Assembly: GCA_023667165.1 (NCBI GenBank)
Contig: JAMPAO010000096.1
Location: 1-9,302 of the forward strand
DNA from: Ruminococcus sp.
GTDB lineage: Bacteria; Bacillota; Clostridia; Oscillospirales; Ruminococcaceae
Reading direction: 5' to 3'
DNA: 9,302 nucleotides
Below are positions 1 through 6,819 of this stretch, one piece after another. Under the pieces are notes generated by a model. The model was not told the DNA's origin. It made no database searches and worked only from the letters and a program-made list of their open reading frames with translations. Position numbers and translations under genes: made by a program. Position 1 is the stretch's first letter, and every line of letters starts with the position of its first letter.

Positions 1-72
1 GCCTGTTACGCCGTCGCTGTAAAAAACAAATTCGCCCGTTTTGTCTATAACTCCCCGCCTGCCGTCCTTTTC
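1..72 (-). repeat. Inverted near-identical block, copy A
   Basis: Read on the minus strand, this segment of the intact WG gene matches 8717-8788. Positions 1-55 are identical to the reverse complement of 8734-8788, two bases differ (56-57), and 58-72 match 8717-8731. Similarity falls sharply beyond base 72; the block may continue to the left outside the window. Such identity at silent positions, against a diverged background, suggests gene conversion or a very recent exchange. Confidence 0.85.
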
Positions 73-1041
73 CGCCGAGGCCAGACCCTCGCTGAAATAT
101 GCGGCGCTGTCAAACACGGGTTCGATCGCCCATTTGCCGGCGGTGTCGATATATCCGTATTTCCAGTTGGCGCTGTCTTCGTAATAATTTTCATCATTCT
201 CCGGAATATAATTTTCATCGGTGAAATCCTTCGGTACGGGATATGCGGCAAGTCCCTCGGAAAAACCGTCGGGATAAAAACACAGAAAATCATGATCCCG
301 CCTGTCAAGCAGGTCGTCAATGACGGTTTCCCCCGTTCGGGCGTCAAGAAAATACGCATGGTGGCGCAGCAGACCCTCCCGCGCTTTTCCGATAAACGCA
401 TAATCGCTGCAGCCGACTTCGTAAAGCTCGGCGCCGTTTATGTCAATGGCGTAGGAATAACCGGACGACTGCCAGACCACGGCAGCGCCCTCGCTGAAAT
501 CGGAGGCGTATGTATGCTCTATGGGGACAACGATCTCTCCGGCGGAATTTATATATCCGGACAAGCCGCCCTCCCTCTCATCTTTAACAACGGACATTCC
601 GCAGTGAAACCCGCCGAGATATCCGAAAGACATGGGAACGGCTGTTTGGGCGCGCAGATCGACGGCGCCGTATTTTCCGTCCTTGCATACCGCCGCCAGA
701 CCGTCGCCGAAAAAATATGCTTTATCGTATTTGCCGTCGGTAACTACATTTCCGTTTTTGTCGATATACTCGAAATAACCGCTTAAATAAACGGGAAACA
801 GCATTTCAAAGGGTTCTGTTTCGGGAAGTATTTCCGAAGCCGCTTCGGAGCTTTCTTCTTCCGCTGTTTCGGCAGCCGTTGTTTCTGATATCACGGTATT
901 CGGCAGCTCCGATATTTCGGTATCTGCCGTTTCGGATAATTCGGGAGCGTTGACCGTATCCGCATTTGACGCGCAGGAGGTCAGCAAGAATGCTGCGGCA
1001 AGGAAACCTATCGTATTTATTTTTTTGATGAGATCGGTCAT
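1..1041 (-). CDS. WG-repeat lipoprotein, 3' end outside window
   Basis: Reading from ATG at 1041 down to base 1 gives 347 codons without a stop, so the C-terminus lies beyond the window. The start follows AAAGGAG (1056-1050) with an 8-nt gap. The N-terminus is a lipoprotein signal peptide: KK at residues 6-7, a hydrophobic stretch and lipobox LLTSC with the lipidated Cys at residue 23. An acidic Ser/Thr/Glu-rich linker follows (about residues 24-80), typical of a tether from the membrane to an extracytoplasmic domain. From about residue 85 there are degenerate WG-type repeats of the pattern KYGxIDxxGxxVxxxxYDxAxxFSEGLAAVxKDG, for example YFEYIDKNGN, DGKYGAVD, WKYGYIDTAGKWAIEP and GRRGVIDKTGEF. 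WG repeats form beta-rich binding domains; no ligand or enzymatic role can be read here. It is homologous to the broken gene at 7680-9025 and is the intact member of the pair as far as visible. Confidence 0.9.
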   Translation of the reverse strand, partial: MTDLIKKINTIGFLAAAFLLTSCASNADTVNAPELSETADTEISELPNTVISETTAAETAEEESSEAASEILPETEPFEMLFPVYLSGYFEYIDKNGNVVTDGKYDKAYFFGDGLAAVCKDGKYGAVDLRAQTAVPMSFGYLGGFHCGMSVVKDEREGGLSGYINSAGEIVVPIEHTYASDFSEGAAVVWQSSGYSYAIDINGAELYEVGCSDYAFIGKAREGLLRHHAYFLDARTGETVIDDLLDRRDHDFLCFYPDGFSEGLAAYPVPKDFTDENYIPENDENYYEDSANWKYGYIDTAGKWAIEPVFDSAAYFSEGLASAEKDGRRGVIDKTGEFVFYSDGVTG

Positions 1042-1100
1042 TTTATACGCTCCTTTGGTTTTGCCGGTCTGTACTCTCCCCGTTACATGGGAACGGCATA

Positions 1101-1125
1101 TGCATTATAATAACATTATAATGCA
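1101..1125. repeat. 11-bp inverted repeat over WG-gene promoter
   Basis: TGCATTATAAT (1101-1111) and ATTATAATGCA (1115-1125) are perfect inverted copies separated by AAC. Each arm carries TATAAT on one strand and its complement on the other, so the repeat coincides with the -10 region of the minus-strand promoter. It has the geometry of an operator for a dimeric repressor, but an AT-rich coincidence of two -10-like boxes is possible. No regulator gene is in the window. Confidence 0.5.
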
Positions 1126-1143
1126 AGCAGCGGTAAAAATCAA
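1115..1143 (-). promoter_or_regulatory. Sigma-A-type promoter for the WG lipoprotein gene
   Basis: On the minus strand TTGATT (1143-1138) stands 17 nt upstream of a consensus TATAAT (1120-1115), about 75 bases before the ATG at 1041. The -35 matches four of six consensus bases and the -10 matches all six. A second TATAAT on the same strand (1109-1104) lies in the other arm of the inverted repeat but has no good -35 partner that I can see. Confidence 0.6.
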
Positions 1144-1215
1144 GGGGATCGCACACGAAAATTTGAAACACCGTCCCTCGGATCCGCCTGCGCGGAAATT
1201 CTTGCCGAAATACCC

Positions 1216-1244
1216 TTGTATAAATTACCCAAATGTGGTATAAT
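1216..1244 (+). promoter_or_regulatory. Extended -10 promoter for hflX
   Basis: TTGTAT (1216-1221), a 17-nt spacer and TATAAT (1239-1244) form a sigma-A-type promoter. TG at 1236-1237 gives the extended -10 motif TGNTATAAT, which can offset the weak -35. It lies about 45 bases before the hflX ATG and probably drives hflX and the downstream coupled gene, perhaps the whole run to lgt. Confidence 0.7.
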
Positions 1245-1290
1245 GTAAAAGAATGATCGTTTGTTTCCACTGCCGAAAGGAATGAAATTT

Positions 1291-2559
1291 ATGGCTGAAC
1301 CTATAGAAACATCGGCGGAAAGCCGCCCCGTAAGAGCCGTTATAGTAACGGCGGATACGGGAGAGTACGACGCGGAGATCTCCCTTGACGAGCTGGAGGA
1401 GCTTGCACGTACCGCAGGAGCGGAGGTGGTGGGACGGGCGCTGCAAAAACGTCCGTCCCCCGACAACGCTACCTATATCGGCTCGGGACGGCTTGAGGAG
1501 CTGTCGGGAGAGCTGGAGGCTCTGGGCGCGGAGCTGCTCATATTCGACTGCGAGCTTACGGCAAATCAGGTAAGGAATATCGAAAACATTACCGACGTAC
1601 ACACCATCGACCGCACCACCCTTATACTGGATATATTCGCCCAAAGAGCATTGTCCGCCGAGGGGCGCATACAGGTAGAGCTTGCGCAGCAGAAATACAG
1701 GCTTGCGCACCTTGCGGGAAAGGGCGTTTCCCTGTCAAGGCTGGGAGGCGGCATAGGCACAAGAGGTCCCGGAGAATCCAAGCTGGAAACGGACAGGAGG
1801 CACATACGCCGCCGTATAGATGTCTTGGAGGACAAGCTGGAGGATATACGCGGCAGGAGAGAGCTTATACGCAGCCGCAGAAAAAAGGATAACGTCCTGA
1901 CCGCCGCCATAGTGGGATATACCAACGCGGGAAAATCCACTCTGCTCAACGCCCTTACCGGCGCGGGAGTTCTTGCGGAGGACAAGCTCTTTGCCACCCT
2001 CGACGTCACCTCCCGCGCCATAGAGCTTCCCGACGGCAGAAGCGTGCTGCTTGCCGACACGGTGGGTCTTATAAGGAGGCTGCCCCATAATCTGGTGGAA
2101 GCGTTCAAAAGCACTCTCGAGGAGGCTGCCAACGCGGATATAATACTCAACGTTATAGATATAAGCGCGGACGATGCAGCAGACCAAGCCAAGGTGACAA
2201 GAGAACTGCTCGGCGAGCTTGGCTGCGGCGGCATACCGGAGATAAACGTACTCAACAAGTGCGACAGGCTGCACGGCTGGGAGAATATCCCCGAGGACGG
2301 CGTTACCGTAAGGATATCCGCAAAGGAGCGTATGGGTTTTGACAGGCTTTTGGAAAAGATCGCCGCAAATCTCCCGAAATCGGCGGAAAGAGGCAGATTT
2401 GTCATTCCCTACGACAAAACCGCCCTTATCGGTCTGATACAGGAGGAAGGGAAGATATTTTCCCGGGAGTACACTCCGGAGGGCACGGAGATAGACGCTC
2501 TTGTGGATAATAAGATACTTTGCAGGGTGGATCCGTACCGGAAGGACGGCGGCTCATGA
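1291..2559 (+). CDS. hflX: GTPase HflX
   Basis: HflX is a translational GTPase-family protein that binds the 50S subunit and splits or rescues stalled ribosomes, notably under stress. The 422-residue product has the family layout: an N-terminal HflX domain (about 1-130) with the GSGRLEEL segment, a helical linker with the hallmark GGIGTRGPGESKLETDRR, then a G domain. G motifs are visible: P-loop GYTNAGKST (209-217), G3 DTVGLI (from 256), G4 NKCD (322-325) and G5 ISA. Length is normal and no key residue is missing. I chose ATG 1291 because GAAAGGA (1275-1281) lies 9 nt upstream; TTG 1261 and ATG 1282 in the same frame are badly placed for that site. Its stop overlaps the ATG of the next gene (ATGA), indicating translational coupling. 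Confidence 0.96.
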   Translation: MAEPIETSAESRPVRAVIVTADTGEYDAEISLDELEELARTAGAEVVGRALQKRPSPDNATYIGSGRLEELSGELEALGAELLIFDCELTANQVRNIENITDVHTIDRTTLILDIFAQRALSAEGRIQVELAQQKYRLAHLAGKGVSLSRLGGGIGTRGPGESKLETDRRHIRRRIDVLEDKLEDIRGRRELIRSRRKKDNVLTAAIVGYTNAGKSTLLNALTGAGVLAEDKLFATLDVTSRAIELPDGRSVLLADTVGLIRRLPHNLVEAFKSTLEEAANADIILNVIDISADDAADQAKVTRELLGELGCGGIPEINVLNKCDRLHGWENIPEDGVTVRISAKERMGFDRLLEKIAANLPKSAERGRFVIPYDKTALIGLIQEEGKIFSREYTPEGTEIDALVDNKILCRVDPYRKDGGS

Positions 2560-3005
2560 GCGCGCTTATGATCGCCGCAGGCGTTATAACTGCGGCTTTG
2601 GGACTTGCGCTTTGCGGATATCTGCGCTCAAAGGCAGCCGCGTATGCGGAGGAGCTTGCCCGCATAAGGCGGGAATACACCCTATGCAGCGCCGTTGTGC
2701 TTGACGTTCACAAGGAAAAAACGGGCGGGAGGAGAGTAAAGGCGGTCATTGTGCAGTTTCGCATAGAGGCGGAAAAAAGAACGGTCGTCCACCGAATTAC
2801 GGATCGGTTTTATAAAAGCTATAAGCGGGGGGATAATATAAGCATACTTTTCCTTGAGGGAAAGACCTCCGACAGGGGGATCATAGCCGACGACAACGTT
2901 TATATCCGCTGCGAAAGGACCGTACCCGCGCTTTGTCCCCTGCTGGCGGCAGTTTCGGTCATAGCGGGAGCAGCCGCCGTAACTGCGGGGATCGGCGCGT
3001 TATGA
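2556..3005 (+). CDS. Two-helix membrane protein, unknown function
   Basis: This 149-residue protein starts at an ATG overlapping the hflX stop (ATGA), so it is probably translated by coupling to hflX; the frame is open further upstream but that would run inside hflX. It has a hydrophobic helix at about residues 3-22, a charged stretch, a central polar and probably beta-rich region (about 45-120), and a second hydrophobic helix at about 127-147. The TM-beta-TM layout, with a segment beginning YTLCSAVVLDVHKEKTGG and ending in an ADDNVYI-like strand, resembles DUF3592-type membrane proteins, but that assignment is a guess from architecture. No catalytic motif is visible. The 55 bases after it are AT-rich and contain no convincing terminator, so transcription may continue into yfmF. 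Confidence 0.75.
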   Translation: MSALMIAAGVITAALGLALCGYLRSKAAAYAEELARIRREYTLCSAVVLDVHKEKTGGRRVKAVIVQFRIEAEKRTVVHRITDRFYKSYKRGDNISILFLEGKTSDRGIIADDNVYIRCERTVPALCPLLAAVSVIAGAAAVTAGIGAL

Positions 3006-3060
3006 CGGTAAAAAAATAATATATTGTTCTGAAATAAATAAATAAAATGGAGTTGATATT

Positions 3061-4335
3061 GTGGCAGTTACACACAGAAAAAGAACCGTCGGTGAAAAGG
3101 ACAGGGGCGTTTCCCTTACGGTCCTTACCGATGAAAAGTTCAAGATAAACAGCTTTGTCATTAATTTTATGTCCGAGCTTACAAGGGAAAACGCGGCAGC
3201 CAACGCGGCGGCGGCGTTCATACTGGAGGATTCGTGCGGGGCGTACCCCGATATTACCTCTTTGAGCAGGCGGCTGGCGGGACTTTACGGAGCGAACATA
3301 AGGACAGGTATCAGCAGATTTGCCGACAGCAGCGTCATAACCGTTTCCGGCGGCTGTATCCCCGACAGATACGCCTTGAACGGGGAGGAGATAACCTATG
3401 AGCTTTTGCAGACCCTCCTTTGCTGTATCTTCGAGCCTGTTACGGAGAACGGCGTATTCCCCCAAAAGGAATTTGAGCTGAAAAGACAGGAGCTTGAGGA
3501 CGATATCGGCGCGGATATCAACGACAAGCGCAGCTACGCGTTCAAGCAGGCGGGAAAGCTCATATACGAAAACGAGCCTGCGGGGATAGCCGTGAAGGGA
3601 GAAAGAGAGGACGTAAGAGCTCTTACATCGGAAAAGGTGTACAGGGCATACAAAAAGCTGCTTTCAAGCGCGAAAATAGAGATATTTTTCGCGGGAGCGC
3701 ATTTGCCGGAAAAATGCGAAAGGCTTATCGAGGAAAGATTCGGCGCGATGGAGAGAGAAAATGTTTACGCACCGAAAATATCTCCCTCGCCCCTTAAAAA
3801 TACCGTGCTCGAGCATACGGAAAGGCTGGACGTGGCACAGAGCAAAACGGTCATGGCGTTTAAGAACGATATATACGATCCCCCGCTTGCCAACGTTTTC
3901 GGGGCGGTTTTCGGCACATCTCCATTTTCCATGCTTTTCGAAAACGTGCGGGAAAGGCTTAGTCTGTGCTATTACTGCTCCGCTTCCTTTAACTCCGGAA
4001 AATACGTTATGTACGTCGACAGCGGCGTGGAGGCGGAAAACATCGAGCCTGCGCGGGAGGAGATACTCCGTCAGCTTGAAGCGGCGCAGAGGGGAGAATT
4101 TTCCGATGAAATGCTGGAGCAGGCTAAGCTTACCGTACTCAATGCCTTAAGTTCCGTGGAGGATATCCCGGGAAGTTTGATAAACTGGTATTTTTCATAC
4201 TGCCTGAGAAAGGAACAATCTCCCGAAGAGGTAAAGGCGCTGGTGAAAAAAATGACCCGCGGGGATATATGCAGATATGCGTCGTCGTATAAGCCGGACA
4301 CGGTTTATATTCTGACCGGAAAGGAGAATGACTGA
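3061..4335 (+). CDS. yfmF: YfmF-type M16 peptidase homologue (inactive partner)
   Basis: The 424-residue product has the M16 (pitrilysin/MPP-like) fold signature, including the C-terminal-half segment NVRERLSLCYYCSASF (R297 in RERL) followed by an extended MYVDSGVEAEN strand. The zinc motif is lost: where M16 enzymes have A-HxxEH, this protein reads A-FILED (residues 53-57), leaving only the Glu. It is therefore expected to be the non-catalytic half of a heterodimer with the next gene, as in other paired bacterial M16 proteins. The pair matches the Firmicutes proteins named EF-P 5-aminopentanol modification-associated YfmF/YfmH (ymfF/ymfH in Bacillus subtilis). The start is GTG 3061, set 8 nt after GGAG (3049-3052). 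The stop overlaps the yfmH start by one base (TGATG), which supports co-expression at equal levels. Confidence 0.9.
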   Translation: MAVTHRKRTVGEKDRGVSLTVLTDEKFKINSFVINFMSELTRENAAANAAAAFILEDSCGAYPDITSLSRRLAGLYGANIRTGISRFADSSVITVSGGCIPDRYALNGEEITYELLQTLLCCIFEPVTENGVFPQKEFELKRQELEDDIGADINDKRSYAFKQAGKLIYENEPAGIAVKGEREDVRALTSEKVYRAYKKLLSSAKIEIFFAGAHLPEKCERLIEERFGAMERENVYAPKISPSPLKNTVLEHTERLDVAQSKTVMAFKNDIYDPPLANVFGAVFGTSPFSMLFENVRERLSLCYYCSASFNSGKYVMYVDSGVEAENIEPAREEILRQLEAAQRGEFSDEMLEQAKLTVLNALSSVEDIPGSLINWYFSYCLRKEQSPEEVKALVKKMTRGDICRYASSYKPDTVYILTGKEND

Positions 4336-5627
4336 TGACAAAGCAGACAATAAGAAACGAACGCCTGGGCGAGGAATACACAAGGGTGATACACCCCAGC
4401 GGTCTGGAGATACTGATTTGGAAAACCGAGGGATACAGCGGAAAGCACGCTCTTTTCGGCACCCGCTACGGCTCCGTGAATACCACGTTCAAAACAAAGG
4501 ACGATCCGGATTTTATAACCGTACCCAACGGCATAGCTCATTATCTGGAGCATAAGCTCTTTGAAAACGAGGACTGCAAGGTATTCGACCTTTACGCCAA
4601 AACCGGCGCTTCCGGCAACGCCTACACATCCTTTGACAAGACCTGCTATCTTTTTTACTGTACGGATAATTTTGCCGATTCCTTGAAAATACTGCTCGAT
4701 TTCGTGCAAAAACCTTACTTCACCGAGGAAACCGTCCGCAAGGAACGGGGGATAATCGGGCAGGAAATAAGAATGTACGACGACGATCCCAACTGGAGGG
4801 TATTTTTCGGTCTGCTGGAGGGGATATACCACAGCAACCCCGTAAGGATAGATATTGCGGGAACGCAGGAAAGCATTGCGCAGATAAATGCGGAGCTGCT
4901 GTACCGCTGCTACAATACCTTCTACAACCTACACAACATGGTGCTTGCCGTGGCGGGGGACGTTGACGAGGACGAGATACTCGCCATATGCGATGAAATG
5001 CTCATTCCCTCGGAAAACAAGGAGCTTTTATCCATAGTCCCCGATGAGCCGGATACGGTTGCCGCCGAATACAGCGAACAGCGGCTGGAGGTGGCGGTCC
5101 CGCTGTTCAATATGGGATTCAAGTCCGCGCCCGTGAGCCGCGAGGACGAGGCAAGGTGCGAGGTGCTGTCGGACATTGTTCTGGCAATGATAGCGGACGA
5201 AACGTCGGACTTTTACAAAAGGCTCTACGACGAGGGACTGATAAATTCAGCTTTCGGTTATGAAACTTTTTCGGGCAGCGGATTTTTCGTTCCCATATTT
5301 TCGGGAGAATCGAGAGAGCCTAAAAGGGTCGCTGAGCTTATCAAGGAGGAGATAAACCGTCTGAAAAGGGACGGCTTTGACGGGGAACGCTTCGATACCG
5401 TAAAAAAAGCCTATTACGGCTCTCTTGTAAGAGCCTTGGGCAGTCCCGAAGCCATAGCCTCCGTTCTTATAAACTCCGGTCTGCGGGGAGCGGGGGACGC
5501 GTTTTCCGTAATAGACGCCGTTGCAGCCGTTACCGTTCCGGAAGCGGAGAAATTTCTGCGGGAAAGATTCAATACGGAAAACTGCTCTCTGTCGGTTGTG
5601 ATCCCGTCGTCCGGGGAGAAAGGGTGA
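4335..5627 (+). CDS. yfmH: YfmH-type M16 zinc metallopeptidase
   Basis: The 430-residue product is an M16-family peptidase with an intact inverted zinc motif HYLEH (H69, E72, H73). The likely third ligand is E144 in GQEIRMYDDDPNW, 71 residues after H73. The N-terminal half also has the usual GASGNAYTSFDKTCY region after the zinc helix. The C-terminal half holds the degenerate second domain, including the YKRLYDEGLINSAFGYETF segment equivalent to the substrate-binding R/Y region. It should act as the catalytic half of a dimer with YfmF. Family members are linked to EF-P 5-aminopentanol modification in Bacillus; the molecular role is unsettled and no EF-P gene is in this window. AAGGAGA (4321-4327) precedes the ATG by 7 nt. 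The next gene, lgt, begins 7 bases after the stop. Confidence 0.92.
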   Translation: MTKQTIRNERLGEEYTRVIHPSGLEILIWKTEGYSGKHALFGTRYGSVNTTFKTKDDPDFITVPNGIAHYLEHKLFENEDCKVFDLYAKTGASGNAYTSFDKTCYLFYCTDNFADSLKILLDFVQKPYFTEETVRKERGIIGQEIRMYDDDPNWRVFFGLLEGIYHSNPVRIDIAGTQESIAQINAELLYRCYNTFYNLHNMVLAVAGDVDEDEILAICDEMLIPSENKELLSIVPDEPDTVAAEYSEQRLEVAVPLFNMGFKSAPVSREDEARCEVLSDIVLAMIADETSDFYKRLYDEGLINSAFGYETFSGSGFFVPIFSGESREPKRVAELIKEEINRLKRDGFDGERFDTVKKAYYGSLVRALGSPEAIASVLINSGLRGAGDAFSVIDAVAAVTVPEAEKFLRERFNTENCSLSVVIPSSGEKG

Positions 5628-5634
5628 AAAGGCA

Positions 5635-6654
5635 ATGGAACAGCTTTCAAAACTGAGTACGGACAATGTGGTGTTCCCGAAACTGGGGATAGATATAACG
5701 CTTGACAATGAGGCGTTCGTGCTTTTCGGACTGTCTGTAAAGTGGTACGGACTTATAATTGCCGCGGGAATGCTCCTTGCGATGATATACTGCTTTCGCC
5801 GCACAAAGGAATTCGGACTCGACGGAAACAGGCTCGTAGACGCGGTTTTTGCGGGGATAATCGGCGCGGTAATCGGGGCAAGGCTCTATTACGTGGTTTT
5901 GCACCCCGAGAGCTTTCACACCGTAAGGGACGTGCTTGCCATAAGAGATGGAGGCCTTGCGATCTACGGCGGCATACTGGGAGCGCTGCTTTTCGGCTGC
6001 GTGACCGCAAAGCTGAGGAAGCTCAGGATACTGCCGACCGTTGATCTGGCGGCAATGGGATTTCTTATCGGTCAGGGCGTGGGGCGCTGGGGAAACTTTT
6101 TCAATCAGGAGGCGTTCGGCTGCAACACCTCTCTGCCCTGGGGAATGTCGGGGGGCAGGATACAAAATTACCTGTACAGTCATCAGGCAAGCCTTGCTGC
6201 ACAAGGAATGGACATAGATCCCTTTCTTCCCGTACACCCCTGCTTTCTTTATGAATCCGTCTGGTGTCTGGCGGGACTTTTGCTGCTGCATTTTTATTAC
6301 AGGCACAGAAAATTCGACGGGGAGATATTCTGCATATACGTGCTGTGGTACGGTACGGGCAGATTTTTCATAGAGGGTCTGCGCACCGACAGTCTTTATA
6401 TAGGCAGTGTAAGAGCATCGCAGATGCTGGCTCTCGTCAGCGCGGCGGCGGCTCTTGCCGTACTCGTGACAATGCGTGTGGCTGTTCGGAAAAAGGGCGT
6501 TTCCCTGTACAAGGACAGCGACGAGTCAAAGGCGGCGCTCGAGGCGGCGGAGCGCGAGGAACGGGACGAGGCGGAAAGAAAAGCCGCAAAAAAATCCGCA
6601 AAAAACACTCTTACGGAGGATCAGAAGATCGTTTCCGACGAGGAGGACGGCTGA
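5635..6654 (+). CDS. lgt: Prolipoprotein diacylglyceryl transferase
   Basis: Lgt moves a diacylglyceryl group from phosphatidylglycerol to the lipobox cysteine of prolipoproteins in the cytoplasmic membrane. The protein has several hydrophobic segments and the Lgt signature GRWGNFFNQEAFG (residues 150-162; R151 matches the essential Arg of the family), plus HPCFLYES and GRFFIEGLRTDSL. The segment GGLAIYGG has Tyr (Y111) where E. coli Lgt has the His of HGG; from memory, Tyr is usual in clostridial homologues, so this is probably not a defect. At 339 residues it is longer than the typical 260-290 because of a highly charged, mostly helical tail (about 285-339) rich in Lys, Glu and Ala. The ATG at 5635 follows a GGGGAGAAAGGG purine tract (5613-5624). 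Both WG-repeat proteins flanking this locus have lipoprotein signals and would be its substrates. Confidence 0.96.
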   Translation: MEQLSKLSTDNVVFPKLGIDITLDNEAFVLFGLSVKWYGLIIAAGMLLAMIYCFRRTKEFGLDGNRLVDAVFAGIIGAVIGARLYYVVLHPESFHTVRDVLAIRDGGLAIYGGILGALLFGCVTAKLRKLRILPTVDLAAMGFLIGQGVGRWGNFFNQEAFGCNTSLPWGMSGGRIQNYLYSHQASLAAQGMDIDPFLPVHPCFLYESVWCLAGLLLLHFYYRHRKFDGEIFCIYVLWYGTGRFFIEGLRTDSLYIGSVRASQMLALVSAAAALAVLVTMRVAVRKKGVSLYKDSDESKAALEAAEREERDEAERKAAKKSAKNTLTEDQKIVSDEEDG

Positions 6655-6751
6655 TGAAAAGAATGAATACGGCTGACTGTGCGCCGTATATCCGGATAAA
6701 TTCATTATAGAGGGCGCCGTATCGGAGGATATCACCGTTACGGCGGAGTAA
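6654..6751 (+). pseudogene. Decayed small ORF after lgt
   Basis: An ATG overlaps the lgt stop (TGATG) and has an ideal ribosome binding site, AGGAGG at 6641-6646 with a 7-nt gap. The frame stops after 18 codons (MKRMNTADCAPYIRINSL, stop 6708-6710). The -1 frame just downstream stays open and reads VYPDKFIIEGAVSEDITVTAE, then TAA at 6749-6751. Restoring one base near 6683 would join the two into a protein of about 32 residues. I do not recognise it. It may be a frameshifted small gene, the remnant of a larger one, or a real 18-residue peptide; the strong start site is the main argument that something was translated here. Confidence 0.3.
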
Positions 6752-6760
6752 CATATTACG

Positions 6761-6776
6761 CAGACCGCGCGGTCTG
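6761..6776. promoter_or_regulatory. Perfect 16-bp palindrome upstream of folD
   Basis: CAGACCGC and GCGGTCTG are adjacent perfect inverted copies, ending 43 bases before the folD ATG. As RNA the sequence could form a 6-bp stem with a GCGC loop, but no T-run follows, so it is a poor intrinsic terminator. A dimeric protein-binding site is more likely. I could not find a convincing promoter beside it and no known riboswitch fold was recognised in this leader. Confidence 0.45.
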
Positions 6777-6819
6777 TAAATCGATCGTTATTTGTACAGA
6801 AAACAAGGAGGAATTTATT

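Noticed and set aside
292..786. Plus-strand open frame of 164 codons opposite the left WG-repeat gene
   Set aside because: It lies antisense to a continuous 347-codon frame with a lipoprotein signal, promoter and WG repeats, and has no good ribosome binding site or recognisable domains.
1566..2405. Minus-strand open frame of 279 codons within hflX
   Set aside because: It is Ser/Leu/Arg-rich low-complexity sequence opposite a gene with all HflX motifs; a typical antisense shadow of biased codon use.
6655..6819. Riboswitch controlling folD
   Set aside because: No tetrahydrofolate or other riboswitch core that I know could be matched; the only clear structure is the short palindrome, which lacks a terminator T-run.
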